A DNA stretch of 64,000 nucleotides from Bettongia penicillata ogilbyi (GCA_023548195.1 JAJHZJ010000311.1:8876825-8940824); one strand, 5' to 3'; shown: positions 46,976-57,949, numbered from the stretch's first letter. The notes: generated from the letters alone by a model not told the origin. Numbers and translations are program-made.

Positions 46976-47786
46976 AAAAACTTAAATGGAGTGGCAGAGC
47001 CAAGCAGGTGGAGCAGAAGCTTTCTCCTCCCCAGACCTGTAGAACTTCTCCCCCCACAGCCCATAAAATACCTGTAAAAAATGACTCTAAACAAATTCTA
47101 GAGTAGCAGAAGCCACAAAACAACAGAGTGAAAGAGATTTCCAGTCCAAGACAGCCTTGAAGGCCAACAGAAAAGGTCTATCGCACTGGGTGCAGAGCAG
47201 AGCACAGCCTGCAGAGCACAGCCCAGCTTTGGTTGCAATGTGGCAGGGACAGGACCGGAGCAGGCCTCAGGACCAAAAGCCCAGGTAGCAGCTATAGTTC
47301 CCAAATTACTCAACCCACAAACACCAAAGACAGCTTTAAAGGTCAGTGAGAAAGCTCTTTCACCTGGGTGAGAAGGCAATACAATCTGGCCCTGGCCCAA
47401 TGTGGTGGCAGCGTCCATTTTTGGAGGCCTTGATCTAAAGACCCTGGGGTAATCGAGTAGCTTATCTGGGTCTCAGCCCTGAGTAGCAGGCCTGGGATAA
47501 GGAGGCGTACTGGCCTCGTGGAGCTCATGGAAGCTCTGGAGAGGGAATTCTACTCACAGATCCTGCTCAGAAAAGCTTGTGGTTGCTTCCAGACCAAAGT
47601 GCAAGCCAGGAGAGGAGTAAACTCCTCTCCCTTGATTGTTCCACTTTGGAGAAACTGAGAATTTACAGGTCCCTGGAGTATATCCTCCACTTGACAAAGG
47701 ACTCAAAAGTCAAGCAACTGGCTGGAAAAATGCCCCAGAAAGGGAAAAAAAATAAAACTATAGAAGGTTACTTTCTTGGTGACTAG
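46976..47786 (+). mobile_element. L1/HAL1 5'UTR plus first codons of ORF1
   Basis: The 5' end carries GGCAGAGCCAAGCAGGTGG, a decayed GAGCCAAGATGG box. A typical 5'UTR follows (ACAAATTCTAGAGTAGCAGA, CATTTTTGGAGG). ORF1 starts at ATG 47730 and runs 18 codons (MPQKGKKNKTIEGYFLGD). It then meets an inverted L1 5'UTR at about 47787. No 3' body is present. Confidence 0.7.
47730..47786 (+). pseudogene. L1/HAL1 ORF1 N-terminal stub
   Basis: MPQKGKKNKTIEGYFLGD followed by stop matches the ORF1 start of the HAL1 at 50341 (MPRKGKKNKTIESYFLG). The rest of the frame was lost at the junction with the inverted 5'UTR. Confidence 0.8.
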
Positions 47787-48151
47787 GGCTCCAAAAGTGG
47801 ATGCTGCAGTCACCTAGGGTTGGGGCTAGGGCAAGACTCTGCTCCCTTCCCACCCAGTTGAAAGAGATTTTTCACTGACCTTTGAAGCTCTCTCTGGCAT
47901 TTGTGGGTTGAGGAATCTGGGCACTGCAGCTGCTTCCCAGGATTCTGCTCCCTGAAGCTTGCTCCAGTCCTGTCTCTGCCACACTGCATGATCAAAGCTG
48001 GGCTGCCCTCTGTGGACTGCATTCCATGCTAAGCCTGGTGAGATGGACCTTTCTGCCTTTGGTTAAAAATCTCTTTTATTCTGTTGTATTGTGAATTCTG
48101 CTCCTCTAGAATTTGTTTAGAGTCATTTTTACAGGTATTTTATGGACTTTA
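47787..48151 (-). mobile_element. Older L1 5'UTR, left part, host of the HAL1 insertion
   Basis: TTTTTCACTGACCTTTGAAG and TTTAGAGTCATTTTTACAGG align with the inverted 5'UTR at 50.68-50.95 kb and are the inverse of 47060-47140. The copy is interrupted at TTTTATGGACTTTA and resumes at 51013. Confidence 0.75.
48138..48151. repeat. Target-site duplication, left copy
   Basis: TTTTATGGACTTTA here is repeated exactly at 51013-51026. Confidence 0.85.
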
Positions 48152-49019
48152 TTTTATTTCTTTTTTTTCTTTCATTATTTTCTTTTATTTATTTTTTTTA
48201 ATATAAATTTATTTAACTTTTTACATTCATTTGCACAAAATTTTGGGTTCCAAATTTTCTCCCCATTTCTCCCCTCTCCCCACCCCCATACACCAAGCAT
48301 TCTAATTTTCCTTATCACCAATCTGCCCTCTCTTCTATCATCCCTCCCTCTCTTGCCCCCATCTTCTCTTTTGTCCTGTAGGGCCAGATGACTTTCTATT
48401 CCCTATTAACTGTATTTCTCATTTCCTAGCAGCAAGAACAATACTAAACAGTTGTTCCTAAAAGTTTGAGTTCCAACTTCTCCCCATTCCTCCCTCCCCA
48501 CACATTCCCTTTGGGATGGCAGGCAATTCAGTATGGGCCATATCTGTGTAGTTTTGCAAATGACTTCGATAATAGTCATGTTGTGTAAGACTAACTGTAT
48601 TTCCCTCCATCCTATCCTGCCCCCCATTGTTTCTTTTCTGTCTTTTGATCCTGTCCCTCCCCGAGTGTTGACTTCAAATTACTCCCTCCTCCCATTGCCT
48701 TCCCTTCCATCATCCCTCCCTCTGTCCTTATCTTCTTCTCCCCCACTTTCCTGTATTGTAAGATAGGTTTTCATACCAAAATGAGTGTGCATTTTACTCC
48801 TTCCTTTAGTCGAATGTGATGAGGGTGAGCTTCATGTTTTTTTTCTCAGCTCTCCTCTTTTTCCCTCCACTAAAAAGTCTCCTGCTTGCCTCTTGAATGA
48901 GATATAATTTACCCCAATCCATTTCACCCTCTCCCCTCCCACTACATTTCTCTCTCACTGTTTACCTTAATTTCTTTTAAGATATGGTCCCATCCTATTC
49001 AATTCACTCTGTGCTCTCT

Positions 49020-49115
49020 GTCTCTGTATGTGCATGCATGCGTGTATGTGTGTGTGCATGCACACGTGTACATGTGTGTGTGCATGTATGCATGTGTGTG
49101 TGTATGTGTGTGTGT
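49020..49115 (-). repeat. TG/CATG microsatellite in HAL1 3'UTR
   Basis: Repeated GTGTGCATGCA and GTGTATGTGTG units are read directly. Confidence 0.9.
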
Positions 49116-49250
49116 GATCCCACCAACTACTCAGATACTGAAAAGTTTTAAGAGTTACAAATATTGTCTTTCCATGTAGGAATATAAACAGTTCACTTTT
49201 GGTAAGTCCCTTATGACTTCTTTTTGCTGTTTACTTTTTCATGCTTCTTC

Positions 49251-50341
49251 TCATTCTTGTGTTTGAAAGTCACATTTTCTTTTCAGCTCTGGTCTTTTCA
49301 TCAAGAATGCTTGAAAGTCCTCTGTTTCATTGAAAGACCATATTTTCCCCTGAAGTATTATACTCAGTTTTGCTGGGTAGGTGATTCTTGGTAGTTCCTT
49401 TGACTTCTGGAATATCCTATTCCATGCCCTTTAATCCCTTAATGTAGAAGCTGCTAGATCTTGTGTTATCCTGATTGTATTTCCACAATACTGGAATTGT
49501 TTCTTTCTAGCTACTTGCAATATTTTCTCCTTGATCTGGGAATTCTGGAATTTGGCCACTATGTTCCTAGGAGTTTCTCTTTTTGGATCTCTTTCAGCTG
49601 GTGATCGATGGATTCCTTCAATACTTATTTTGCCCTCTGGTTCTAGAATCTCAGGGCAGGTTTCCTTGATAATTTCATGAAAGATGATGTCTAGGCTCTT
49701 TTTTTGATCATGACTTTCAGGTAGTCCCATAATTTTTACATTGTCTCTCCTGAATCTATTTTCCAGGTCAGTTGTTTTTCCCAAGAGATATTTCACATTC
49801 TCTTCCATTTTTTCACTCTTTTGGTTTTGTTTTGTGATTTCTTGGTTTCTCAGAAAGTCATTAGCTTCCATCTGTTCCACTCTAATTTTGAGAGAACTAT
49901 TTACTTCAGTGAGCTTTTGAACCTCTTTTTCCATTTGGCTAATTCTGCTTTTGAAAGTATTCTTCTCCTCATTGGCTTTTTGAACCTCTTTTCCCAATTG
50001 AGTTAGCCCATTTTTCAAGGTGTTATTTCCTTCAGCATTTTTTGGGGTCTCCTTTAGCAAGGTATTGACCCATTTTTCTTGATTTTCTTGCATCTCTCTC
50101 ATTTCTCTTCCCAATTTTTCCTCCACCTGTCTAACTTGATTTTCAAAATCCTTTTTGAGCTCTTCCATGGCCTGAGCCCACCGGACATCCACCTCAGATG
50201 TCTGGGATACAGAGGCCCTGACCTCCATGTCTTTCCCTGATGGTAAGAATTGTTCTTCGTCATCAGAAATGAAAGACAGGAACATCTTTCCCCCAGAAAG
50301 TAGCTCTCTATGGTCTTATTTTTCTTCCCTTTTCTGGGCAT
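49251..50341 (-). pseudogene. HAL1 ORF1 (L1 ORF1p-like RNA chaperone), two lesions
   Basis: L1 ORF1p packages element RNA as a trimer and chaperones nucleic acid during reverse transcription. From ATG 50341 the frame reads MPRKGKKNKTIESYFLG, then a one-base frameshift near the G run at about 50290. The next 284 codons (50285-49431) are open: a heptad-rich coiled coil (LKKDFENQVRQVEEKLGREM, SQMEKEVQKLTEVNSSLKIR), an RRM (RDNVKIMGLPE) and the start of the C-terminal domain (PRNIVAKFQ, GNTIRITQDLAASTLRD). A TAA at 49431 interrupts. The same frame continues through RITYPAKLS and FQAFLMKRPELKRK to TGA at 49251. Total is about 363 codons, close to human ORF1p (338). Confidence 0.85.
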
Positions 50342-51012
50342 TTTCCCAGCCAGTTACTTGACTTCTGAGATTCCTCCCCACCCCCGCCTAGATCAGCCCA
50401 GCTAGTGCTTGGGGTCTGAGATTCAAATGCTGCTCCCCAGCCTCAGGTCTTTCAGGGGCAGGCGTGGTTGCTATTCAATGTGAGCTTAAGTTCTGGTGCT
50501 CAGGTGGGGGCAGGGCCGCCTCCCAGGCTCAGTTCCCTCAGGGGGTTTATGCATAGATCTTCAGTAATGGCCCTGAGCTCCTGTCTGCTCTGGGAGTCCC
50601 GGGCCATCACTCCCTCTGCTGCTGCCTCCTGAGGGGGCCCAAGTCAAGGAGACACCCCACTCCCCTCTCGGCCAGCCCAGAAGTCTTTCTCACTGACCTG
50701 TAGCGCCTGTGGGTGGAGGGACCTTTGCGGCCACCAGAGCTTCCGTCCCTGAAGCCTGCTCAGATCTGCTCCTCTGTGGCTGAGTGGCCAGGGCAGCGCA
50801 GGGGTGGGCTCCGCTGTCCAGAGTGAGACAGACCCCTGGGGACAGCTTTCCAGGGCTCTCTGGAATGGAAATCTCTTCCACTGTGTTTCCACACAGCTTG
50901 TACTGCTCCAGAATTTGTGGGGAGTTCTTTTTACAGGAAATTTATGGGCTGTGGGTTTGGAGCTAGCATACATGAGCCTTTCTACTCCTCCATCTTGGCT
51001 CCTCCCCCCCTG

Positions 51013-51090
51013 TTTTATGGACTTTAGAGGGAGAGCTACAGCAGGTCTGTCCTTCTTCTACTCTGCCATCTTGTCTCAGCCCCCCAAGAA
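51013..51090 (-). mobile_element. Older L1 5'UTR, right part with its 5' end
   Basis: After the right target copy (51013-51026) the 5'UTR resumes and ends with the inverse of a GCAAGATGG-type box (CTGCCATCTTGTCTCAGCCC at 51062-51081). Confidence 0.75.
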
Positions 51091-51109
51091 GATAATTTTC
51101 CTATTTTTG

Positions 51110-51319
51110 CTTTTCAAAAACAAATATACATATATAATATTATATATATATTATTTATAAGATATATGATATATATGATATCTTACTTATAATATATTAT
51201 ATATAATATGCATGCCTTATGCATTGTAAATACACATATATAACATTATACATATATACACATGCATGTATATGTATATATGTATGTATGTATGTATATA
51301 TGTGTGTGTGTATATATAC

Positions 51320-51354
<35 letters not shown>

Positions 51355-51360
51355 CGGATG
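51110..51360. repeat. TA, TATG, TG and GA microsatellites
   Basis: AT-rich ATATATTAT tracts are followed by CATATATG repeats and a (GA)n at 51336-51353. Confidence 0.9.
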
Positions 51361-51559
51361 AAGGGAGAGAGAGAGAGAGTCCTTTGAGAAAGAGAAGTCA
51401 AAAAATGAATAGAAATGGAAGGCATTAATGGATTTGATATATTTGTGAAACACGAAATAAAATTTTCATTTTTTGAGTAATGCTTAGGAAGTGTCCCAAT
51501 TTATTATTTCTACCAATTGTATTGAAATATATGCTTATATTTCAATCTTTCTCAATTTT

Positions 51560-51735
51560 TTATCATGATATCGAGTGCCAGAAAAGAACTTAGAGATCTT
51601 CTAATCTAGTCTTCTCTTTTTACAGAAGAAGAAACTGAGTCCCACTGACATGAGATGACTTTTCCAAAGATAGGCAACTAGTAATTGAAGGGCTAGGATT
51701 TGAATTAAGATCTTTCTCTTTACTTTTCCTCTTTC
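51560..51735 (-). mobile_element. MIR-type SINE
   Basis: TTTTTACAGAAGAAGAAACT and GGCAACTAGTAATTGAAGGG are inverted core phrases. Confidence 0.7.
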
Positions 51736-53019
51736 TCAGTATCTATATCTTAAGGGGTGCCAACTGATGATTAATGATCAACTCATCAATGCCTATTTAG
51801 TGCTCTACATGTAGGTGCACACTGTATTTATTGCTGGTCTAGGTAGTAACTTTGCAAATGAACTTTTATTCCAAACTGTTACTGTTTTTGGATTCCCTGT
51901 CTCTCCTTTTAGCAAAGGGTTTTTTTGTTTTTTTGGTTTTGGGTTTTTTTTTTTTTTTGCTCAGGGAGGACATTTTTGCCTACCTTTTTGTGGCAATTAT
52001 TTGACATTGGCTTCACTTTTCTGAGAGATTGTTGCAACCAGAGTGAGTCGTTAGGTTCATCCTTTGCCCATTGTTCAGATTAGCAGCATGTTTAAGTAAG
52101 CTGATTTAGAATTATTGTGATTTCACATGTTACCTTAATCTTTTTCTTTTTTTCTAATTCAGTATTCAAATTGACATTTGCTCTACCTGATCAGTCAATA
52201 ATCTGACTGCACAGAGAAAGTTGATTCTGAAATGATTCCCACATCAATAACTAGTAATTTCCTGTCCATTAAGACATAGTACATTGCATATTTTTTAAAA
52301 AAATGTTATTCAGCACTTGCTATGGCTAAAGATAAATTAATTATTTTCCTTTCAAAAAATATTCTTAATCTCTCTGTTTCTATATTTTGACCTACACTCT
52401 CTTCACCCTTCCTCAGACCATGTCTTTAGGATTAGGAGTACGAGCAAAGAACTAGATTTTTCTATATGGTTAAGGACCCACATATCTTTTCTTAGCAGCT
52501 ACTAGTAACAAACATGGATTGTACAACATAGTTAAACATGACTTCTTCCAGAAATACAATACTTCATATTCATTGTGGTATATCTCTCTGTCTTTCCATT
52601 ACTGTGACCCTCATAGGCCTATTTGCTCTCTCATCTCTTCCAAAATACCACTCGAACATGAAGTACTTTCAGATATCACTTTTGAATCTATGTAATATCA
52701 AAAGACCAGAAATCCATCATGTGCATAGTGCTTCTTTGGAAAATTCATAGGAAGGAATGTACAAGAATCCCATAGAAAACGAGATGATATATCTATCAAA
52801 GTATCAAATTGTTGGCCATGTAGAGTTTGAGGTAACCTAGAGCATCACAAATGCTAGAACTTTACATGTATCTAACAAAATGTGAAGAGATTCAGGACTT
52901 GATCAATAATGGCACAGAGAGACAGGATAGGAGGAGAAGACAGAAGAGGTAGGAATTGAGAAAAGTTATGACATTAACCATGATTATCACCATTTTGTTC
53001 TGTGAAGTTTGGATTCAGT
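51736..53019. other. Unassigned sequence, no gene seen
   Basis: A T-rich homopolymeric patch lies at 51918-51960. No gene or named repeat was found. Confidence 0.5.
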
Positions 53020-53092
53020 GAAAGTACTTGAGGACCTAGAGGGCCACATGTGACTTTGACAGGTTCCCCACCCCTGATCAAGATCTAGTATA
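53020..53092. mobile_element. Possible hAT-type DNA element fragment
   Basis: GAGGGCCACATGTGACTTTG followed by GGTTCCCCACCCCTGAT resembles the CAGGGGTGGGGAACC terminus of a common mammalian DNA-element family. Only one end is seen. Confidence 0.4.
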
Positions 53093-53429
53093 TGCCTCTA
53101 ATATTTTACTTACAGGGAAGAAACACTCCCTAACTATCTCCTTGACATAACTACCTACTTATGAAGCATATTCTCATATACAAAAATTGACCATTTACTA
53201 GGGCATAAAAAGTTCACAATGAAATATATTCTCTCTCCTCCACCTTTCCTTTCAGTTCTGGAATGACAATCAAATCAACTCTGCCATTCTTCTTGGAAGG
53301 TTGTGTCAGTCTGTTCTCATAGTATGCTCCTCGTCACCATCATTGTAACATCCCAAACCAAAGGATCTCTCCCTCAACAACCCTGTTCAACATAGGGGCT
53401 ATTTATCCCATTGAAATGTTCTCTTTGAA
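53093..53429. other. Unassigned sequence, no gene seen
   Basis: Nothing supported. Confidence 0.5.
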
Positions 53430-53575
53430 GATAAAAGACTGTCTTTACTTTTATGTTTATATCCCCATAACTTAGCACAATTCTTGGAAGATAGCAAGCA
53501 CTTAGTAAGCATTTTTCCCATATTTATTTCCATATTCATTCATTCATTCACTTGTTCATTCTTTCATTTACTCAT
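53430..53575 (+). mobile_element. L2-type 3' end with (CATT)n
   Basis: ATCCCCATAACTTAGCACAA and AGCAAGCACTTAGTAAGC, followed by CATTCATTCATTC, is the sense L2 3' end and its tail repeat. Confidence 0.7.
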
Positions 53576-54184
53576 TACCAGTTGAAGCTTTGACAAGTAG
53601 AATTTCCTGTTTTCCAGGCAACACTGTGTCTCTTCACCATGAAATTATGCTGACCCCTACCCCTCACACTCTGATAGCTTTTAATGAAATTTGTGTTCCC
53701 CTGGAGCTTCTTGTTGGCATATGGCAAAATATGGCAAAGCCGAATGTTATATAATTCTCCTCTATCCTGCCTCCCCCTGTATTCCTTACGACAAAGTGCT
53801 TAGAAAAATATTAAGGCTGTGCATTCCTAAATAATAACACTGAAACTAGCCAGGTTATTTTTAAAATTACAGAAGCTCCTCTGTTGTCTTATCATAACCA
53901 CTCATTCCTGTTTTTCTTTCTTATTAAGTTTCAACCCTTTAAATATAGCCCCAGTATCAGTGGTAGTATCCTTTCAGCACACCTCTTATGCTTTACCTTT
54001 TTGCTATCTTGTATTTCCTCCTTTACACTTAGCAAGTCCTATTAATACTTTTTCTGTAATATCTTCTAAAACTCTCAGAATGTCAGTTTATCTATCTTCT
54101 ATATTTGTCTATATTTACTAATATATATGTGTGTATACACACACACACACACACACATACATGCACACGTTGTCTATTACCTCC
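53576..54184. other. Unassigned sequence with (CA)n
   Basis: (CA)n lies at about 54137-54157. No gene was found. Confidence 0.5.
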
Positions 54185-54300
54185 CCTCAAATCTTGATGA
54201 AGATAGTTCAGGAACCTGAACCCAAGAGCCTTGGAATAGCAGTGCTCCAAACCATCAGATGTGCTCCTAATTCAGCTTTTGAAATAATCAAGGGGAGAAA
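54185..54300 (+). other. Unidentified coding-like fragment, related to 55640-55850
   Basis: The plus strand reads PQILMKIVQEPEPKSLGIAV and then RCAPNSAFEIIKGRNP in one frame. The minus strand at 55820-55690 reads PQILIDIVQDSEPKSLGEIA and then HRSCFYRSHIVIIEERN. The nucleotide match includes an exact run CTGAACCCAAGAGCCTTGG. I do not recognise the family. It may be an unknown repeat with a former coding frame or pieces of a pseudogene. Confidence 0.45.
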
Positions 54301-54359
54301 TCCATAAAATATATAAAGATAATTGTGGATCAGTGACTTTTTATCTGTCTGTTTGTCTG

Positions 54360-54575
54360 TCTATCCATCAGATCGTGCAGCATAATGACCAAAGATTTAG
54401 CCACAAAGCCAGGAAGATGGGGGTTCAAGTCACACCTTTAATACATACCAGATATAGTATGCTGGGATAATCATTTAATTTTTTGATGTGCTAGGCAATT
54501 CCTTAAGACTATAAATTACATAGAAAGTGCTCAAAAATTGGTTAAGATAGTTTTCTTATGTCAGAGAGTCTTATA
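54360..54575 (+). mobile_element. Marsupial tRNA-type SINE
   Basis: AGGAAGATGGGGGTTCAAGT, TGCTGGGATAATCATTTAAT and CCTTAAGACTATAAATTACA follow a SINE whose 3' part is also seen inverted at 54660-54785. Confidence 0.65.
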
Positions 54576-54583
54576 TCATACAC

Positions 54584-54587
54584 ACAC

Positions 54588-54640
<53 letters not shown>
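54584..54640. repeat. (CA)n(TA)n microsatellite
   Basis: CA units are followed by about 25 TA units, read directly. Confidence 0.95.
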
Positions 54641-54646
<6 letters not shown>

Positions 54647-54659
54647 GAACCACATGCAC

Positions 54660-54785
54660 ATTTGAAACAGACTTGTAATTTCATCAATACCGTGAATTCC
54701 TTCTGAGGGAAGGCCCTGTACCAATTGCAGGTCAGCATCTGATCTGGAGTTTGTAGTCACAGACAGTTGAATAGGGTACCATGAA
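54660..54785 (-). mobile_element. Marsupial tRNA-type SINE 3' part, inverted
   Basis: CTTGTAATTTCATCAATACC, GTACCAATTGCAGGTCAGCA and GAGTTTGTAGTCACAGACAG are the inverse of the same SINE's 3' half. Confidence 0.6.
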
Positions 54786-55136
54786 GTCATTTGACGAGAA
54801 TCACATGGTTCACATACATCAGAGGCAGGTATACACTAATTGTATTCCACCATAAAGAATGAATATTATTTGAGTGAAGAGGGGAAGAGAGACTCCTTAC
54901 ACTGATTCATATTCTCTTCTTTGTTGAAGCAAAGAAGGATTGAAGAGCTAATGACCCTGCCTTAGAAACCATATGCACCAGCTCCGTAAAGTAATTAGTG
55001 AAAGGAGTCCTTTTACTGAACCCGTGCTCTTATAGTTTGCATTCCTCACTGAGAGGAAAGGAGACAAGATTGAGATCTGTGTCCTTGCTTTTCTGCTGAG
55101 TATGACCCAGAGACTGTTGATTTCAAGGACAGAGCA
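54786..55136. other. Unassigned sequence, no gene seen
   Basis: Nothing supported. Confidence 0.5.
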
Positions 55137-55330
55137 AATGAATGACTGAATGAATAAGTCATTTATTAAGTGCTTTCTATGTACAAAGCACTAAGTGAAG
55201 GGCTGGATCTACAAATAGGAAACAATCTCTGCTTTCAAGGAGCTCACATACTAATGAAAAAGACAACACACATGGAAAGTTTCATCTGGAGGTCAGATAA
55301 AGCGATATAATCATTCTCAAGGTAGAGGAG
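55137..55330 (-). mobile_element. L2 3' end
   Basis: TCATTTATTAAGTGCTTTCT, AGCACTAAGTGAAGGGCTGG and TTCAAGGAGCTCACATACTA match the inverted L2 3' end. Confidence 0.75.
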
Positions 55331-55402
55331 CAAAGATAATTTTGATACCTCTTCTTCAATGTCATTTTCACTGATAAAATTATATCAGGTTTTGATACTG
55401 AG

Positions 55403-56020
55403 TCATTTGATGATGCAAAAGCCCATGGTCATAAGAACTTTCTTTTCTGGGTGTACATTAGCTATGGCTGTAGCACTTGCAGGAGCAGTTGCAAGACCGC
55501 ATCTCCACAGGGGCTGCTTTTTCAGAATGAAAGTCTGAGAGTGCTGGGCTATTAAAAAGCACATTGATCTGGGGAGTGCTACCATTCCCTTTGCCTTCTG
55601 CCAGTTGATGATACTTGATCTTCAACTATTACTGGTCTCCACTCCATGATGATTTCTCTCCTCAATGATGACTATGTGGCTGCGATAGAAGCAGCTCCGG
55701 TGGTGTGTGCATATATGTTGGTGTGGGAGGGGGGAGTGTATTGCTATTTCCCCAAGGCTCTTGGGTTCAGAATCCTGGACTATGTCTATCAGGATTTGAG
55801 GAGAGATCATTGTCAAGATGGTGTTGGTGGATCAACTTGTCTCCAATCCCTGCTTTGATTTGTCTTACCTGCCCCGGGGTGGCAGAATTTTTTTTGATGG
55901 CTGCTCCCTTCTCCACAAGAGTTGCTTCCCTCAATAATGGCCATGAGGGAAGCAGGACAGGTTTTGTTCTCACTTCCTGAATCTGAAAAAATCTCTAGGA
56001 CTGTGAGGAGTTCCACAAAA
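55403..56020 (-). other. Unidentified region with several overlapping short frames
   Basis: On the minus strand three frames can be chained. First is KTCPASLMAIIEGSNSCGEG or the parallel REATLVEKGAAIKKNSATPG (55980-55860). Next is ISPQILIDIVQDSEPKSLGE (55826-55760). Last is VALPRSMCFLIAQHSQTFIL to GFCIIK (55585-55403). Base composition is higher in GC than the flanks. The middle part is related to 54185-54300. It could be a decayed processed pseudogene or the coding part of an unknown element. No family was recognised, so no function is given. Confidence 0.35.
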
Positions 56021-56309
56021 CAATTTCTTAGGAATGATCACCTTCTGGAAATCCCCATTTCTCCCTTTCTCTATCCTCTTCCTGTGGAAAACAGGTTAGC
56101 TAAACTCTTTTATGTTGACAATATGCTCAGAAAAAAATTTATTTTAATTTGATTTTTACTCTGTATATTCCTTGTAGAAATGATTTAATGTGTAATATTT
56201 TTCTTCATTGACTAAGGATATATGCAGAATAAAGTGAATATAAACATTTGCTGTTGTGTTTCCTTTCTAATTCTCACTAATTTCAAAGTGTCAGGATGAT
56301 TCTTCATTT
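56021..56309. other. Unassigned sequence
   Basis: Nothing supported. Confidence 0.5.
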
Positions 56310-56440
56310 TTAGATATATGAAATTACATATATGTATGTATGTGTGTATATGCATGTATATATGTGTCTACATACATGCATACACATACATATATAGGTC
56401 TGGGTGTGCATGTGTACATATGTGTGTGTTTATGTGTGTA
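56310..56440. repeat. TATG/TG/CA microsatellite
   Basis: Interrupted TATGTATG, CATACACATACA and TGTGTGTTTATGTG units. Confidence 0.85.
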
Positions 56441-56929
56441 TGGTCTGTAGGTAAATGTGGTTTTCCCAAGATACTTTATATTTATGTTTTATTTGATAAG
56501 AAATAAAAATTATAAGCAAGAATCTCCAATTTATAGGATTTTATAGGATTTTCTAAACTAAATTGTTTTGTGTTCCAATCTACAAATTCAGCTTGTTTTC
56601 TTTCTGAAGTATTAAACTGTCAAAAAAAAAAATTCCCACCTTCCTAACAAACTGCCTTAGTCAGACAATGGGAAAAAAATATCATTTTTGTTGAAGAGAT
56701 ACCAAAAGGTCTTATTCATAGACCAAAAAAAAATCATAATATTTGAATTTTTTTTCAGGAGAAGAAAGCCATTGATATATCAAATTACAAGTACCATCTC
56801 TTTTATGAAGCCTAACATCTACCATCTTTTCAGCTAAAAGGAAAGAGGTTTCATTGAAAACTTGACAATGTGAGCCCTCTCTTGGAGAGTCATTGCCAGC
56901 CTAAAGCAAATTGAGGCAATTGTTTCAAT
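56441..56929. other. Unassigned sequence, no gene seen
   Basis: Nothing supported. Confidence 0.5.
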
Positions 56930-57068
56930 AAGATACCCCCATTTGCTCTTTAAAATGGAGTTGAAGTGATTTGTCCAGGGTCAGACAGCCATGTGATGCC
57001 AGAGAAGGAACTGGACCCAGGCCTTCCTGACTACAAGGTCACCTCTTTAGTCACTCCTCCATGTTGTT
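56930..57068 (-). mobile_element. THER1/MIR-type SINE
   Basis: GAAGTGATTTGTCCAGGGTC, CAGACAGCCATGTGATGCCA and CCAGGCCTTCCTGACTACAA are the inverted core and head. Confidence 0.8.
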
Positions 57069-57084
57069 CAAATAGTAGTTAAAA

Positions 57085-57949
57085 AAACAATCTGAGATTC
57101 TCAGAGTTGAAAGGGAAATTAGAGATAATCTACATGCAATACTTAGATAAGAATACATTTTTAGCATGCTTCAGCAATGGTCATCCAGTCCTTGCTTAAA
57201 GACCTCCAGTAAAGGGGAGCTCACCACCTTCCAAAGAAGTCCATCACATTTTGAGATACTTCTAAATGTTGGAAAATCCCTTCCCATACTAAATTGGCCC
57301 CCTAGTAGTTTATACTGTCGTTATTAGATCTGCCCTCTGGGACCAAGAAGAACAAATATACTTTTCTGGGTGATAAACCTTTAAATTGTTAAAGACAGTT
57401 ATAAATTACCTCTTCTCCCTCTGTTCTCCAGTATAAACATCTCCAACTTTTCAACCGATCCTGATAGGATGACGTCTCAAGGCCCTTCACTATCATGATT
57501 GCCCTCTTCTGGACAGTCTTCTCCTTATGAATGTCCCAGAAACTGGTGCCTAAAATTAAACAAAATATTACAGAAGTGTAGGGCAGAGGAAGAGGAGCAT
57601 CACCTTTATAGTCTTGTACATTATCTCTCTTATTACCATCAAAAAAGCCATTAGAATAAGGGCTAACATTTCACACTTAAGTCATATTGAGCTTGTCAAC
57701 CCACAAACCCCCAGATCATCTAGAATTCTATCTAGTTAATGCAGCCCTTCAAGTTGTTTTTGGGAAATGGATATTTTGAACTCATTTAGCAAGTTATATT
57801 TTTCCCTATGTACCTTTGCCTGTTTAGATTTGGGTCAGTGACATAATCTGTCAATATTTTCTTTGCTTCCTGGTTTTATCCTCCAATGTATTAGTTAACC
57901 CTTCTAGTTTTGTGTCATCTGCAAATTTGATACATGTGACATCTATCCC
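57085..57949 (-). mobile_element. CR1/L3 LINE
   Basis: GACCTCCAGTAAAGGGGAGC, TTCAACCGATCCTGATAGGA, CCCTCTTCTGGACAGTCTTC and CATATTGAGCTTGTCAACCC follow inverted CR1 in order, as in bird and marsupial copies. A SINE interrupts at about 57950 and the element resumes at 58335. Confidence 0.85.

Larger units (their letters stand above)
48152..51012 (-). mobile_element. HAL1 (half-L1), full length, with target duplication
   Basis: This 2,861-bp minus-strand element has a 5' end reading GGAGGAGCCAAGATGGAGGA near 51000, a 5'UTR to 50342 and ORF1 at 50341-49251. A 3'UTR with a TG/CATG microsatellite (49020-49115) follows, and the A tail is seen as T runs after 48152. There is no ORF2, so any movement would have used L1 machinery in trans. 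An exact 14-bp target duplication and few ORF1 lesions make it the youngest L1-type insertion in the window. It lies inside an older L1 5'UTR of the same orientation. Confidence 0.85.

Noticed and set aside
46976..48151. Explanation by twin priming (5' inversion) of one L1
   Set aside because: Twin priming leaves an inverted 5' piece followed by a 3' piece with poly(A). Here both pieces come from the 5' end and no 3' end is present.
55403..56020. A functional host gene on either strand
   Set aside because: The frames are short, switch phase, have no splice signals and match no protein I know. They are kept only as an unidentified feature.
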